A stretch of DNA of 14,373 nt from Thalassiosira profunda (taxonomy: Eukaryota; Bacillariophyta; Thalassiosirophyceae; Thalassiosirales; Thalassiosiraceae). Where the stretch lies: assembly GCA_036939355.1 (NCBI GenBank), contig JALLAP010000316.1, forward strand, positions 1 to 14,373, written 5' to 3'. Position 1 is the first letter of the stretch. Each line of letters begins with the position of its first letter. This document shows, in pieces, positions 14,323 through 14,373 of the stretch. The notes under the pieces were generated by a model. It saw only the letters and a program-made list of their open reading frames with translations, made no database searches and had not been told where the DNA came from. The position numbers and the translations under genes were made by a program.

Positions 14323-14373
14323 TTAGGGTTAGGGTTAGGGTTAGGGTTAGGGTTAGGGTTAGGGTTAGGGTTA
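14323..14373 (+). repeat. Telomere, (TTAGGG)8.5
   Basis: Eight perfect TTAGGG units plus TTA run to the last base. The G-rich strand points 3' outward, as expected for a right-hand chromosome end. There is no degenerate transition zone; the array abuts the transposase remnant directly. Confidence 0.98.

Overview
The window is the end of a eukaryotic nuclear chromosome. It finishes in a (TTAGGG)n telomere, and several genes carry short GT-AG introns of about 78-142 bp. The gene content points to a stramenopile, most likely a centric diatom near Thalassiosira. The clues are a BspA-type leucine-rich-repeat protein with a characteristic C-terminal block, a DUF6824-like protein, presequences resembling plastid-targeting leaders, and a piggyBac-like cysteine-rich tail. 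The organism assignment is inference from family knowledge; no search was run.

Layout, left to right: (1) 1-905 (+), 3' part of an unrecognised ORF that begins with a 24-bp minisatellite; (2) 1076-1501 (-), small DUF6824-like protein; (3) 2088-3398 (-), leader-bearing protein of unknown function, possibly plastid-targeted; (4) 3638-4565 (+), EBP/EXPERA-type membrane protein with one intron, divergent from gene 3; (5) 4607-5944 (-), BspA-like LRR protein with a poly-Asp tail; (6) 6340-8097 (+), secreted HEFGH zinc metalloprotease with one in-frame intron, divergent from gene 5 across a G-quadruplex-prone spacer; (7) 8254-10885 (-), a two-exon gene that fuses a 12-TM MFS transporter to a C-terminal TLDc domain; (8) 11322-12299 (-), a two-exon DUF1415-like protein, with a presequence-like ORF just upstream in another frame; (9) 12736-13640, gene-poor subtelomere made of two degenerate tandem-repeat families; (10) 13985-14322 (-), the C-terminal remnant of a piggyBac-like transposase whose open frame runs straight into the telomere; (11) 14323-14373, the telomere.

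The genes look like independent eukaryotic transcription units, partly as divergent pairs, and there is no evidence of a pathway cluster. The two strongest items are the MFS-TLDc fusion and the telomere seated inside a truncated piggyBac-like gene. No rRNA, tRNA, CRISPR array or complete mobile element was found.
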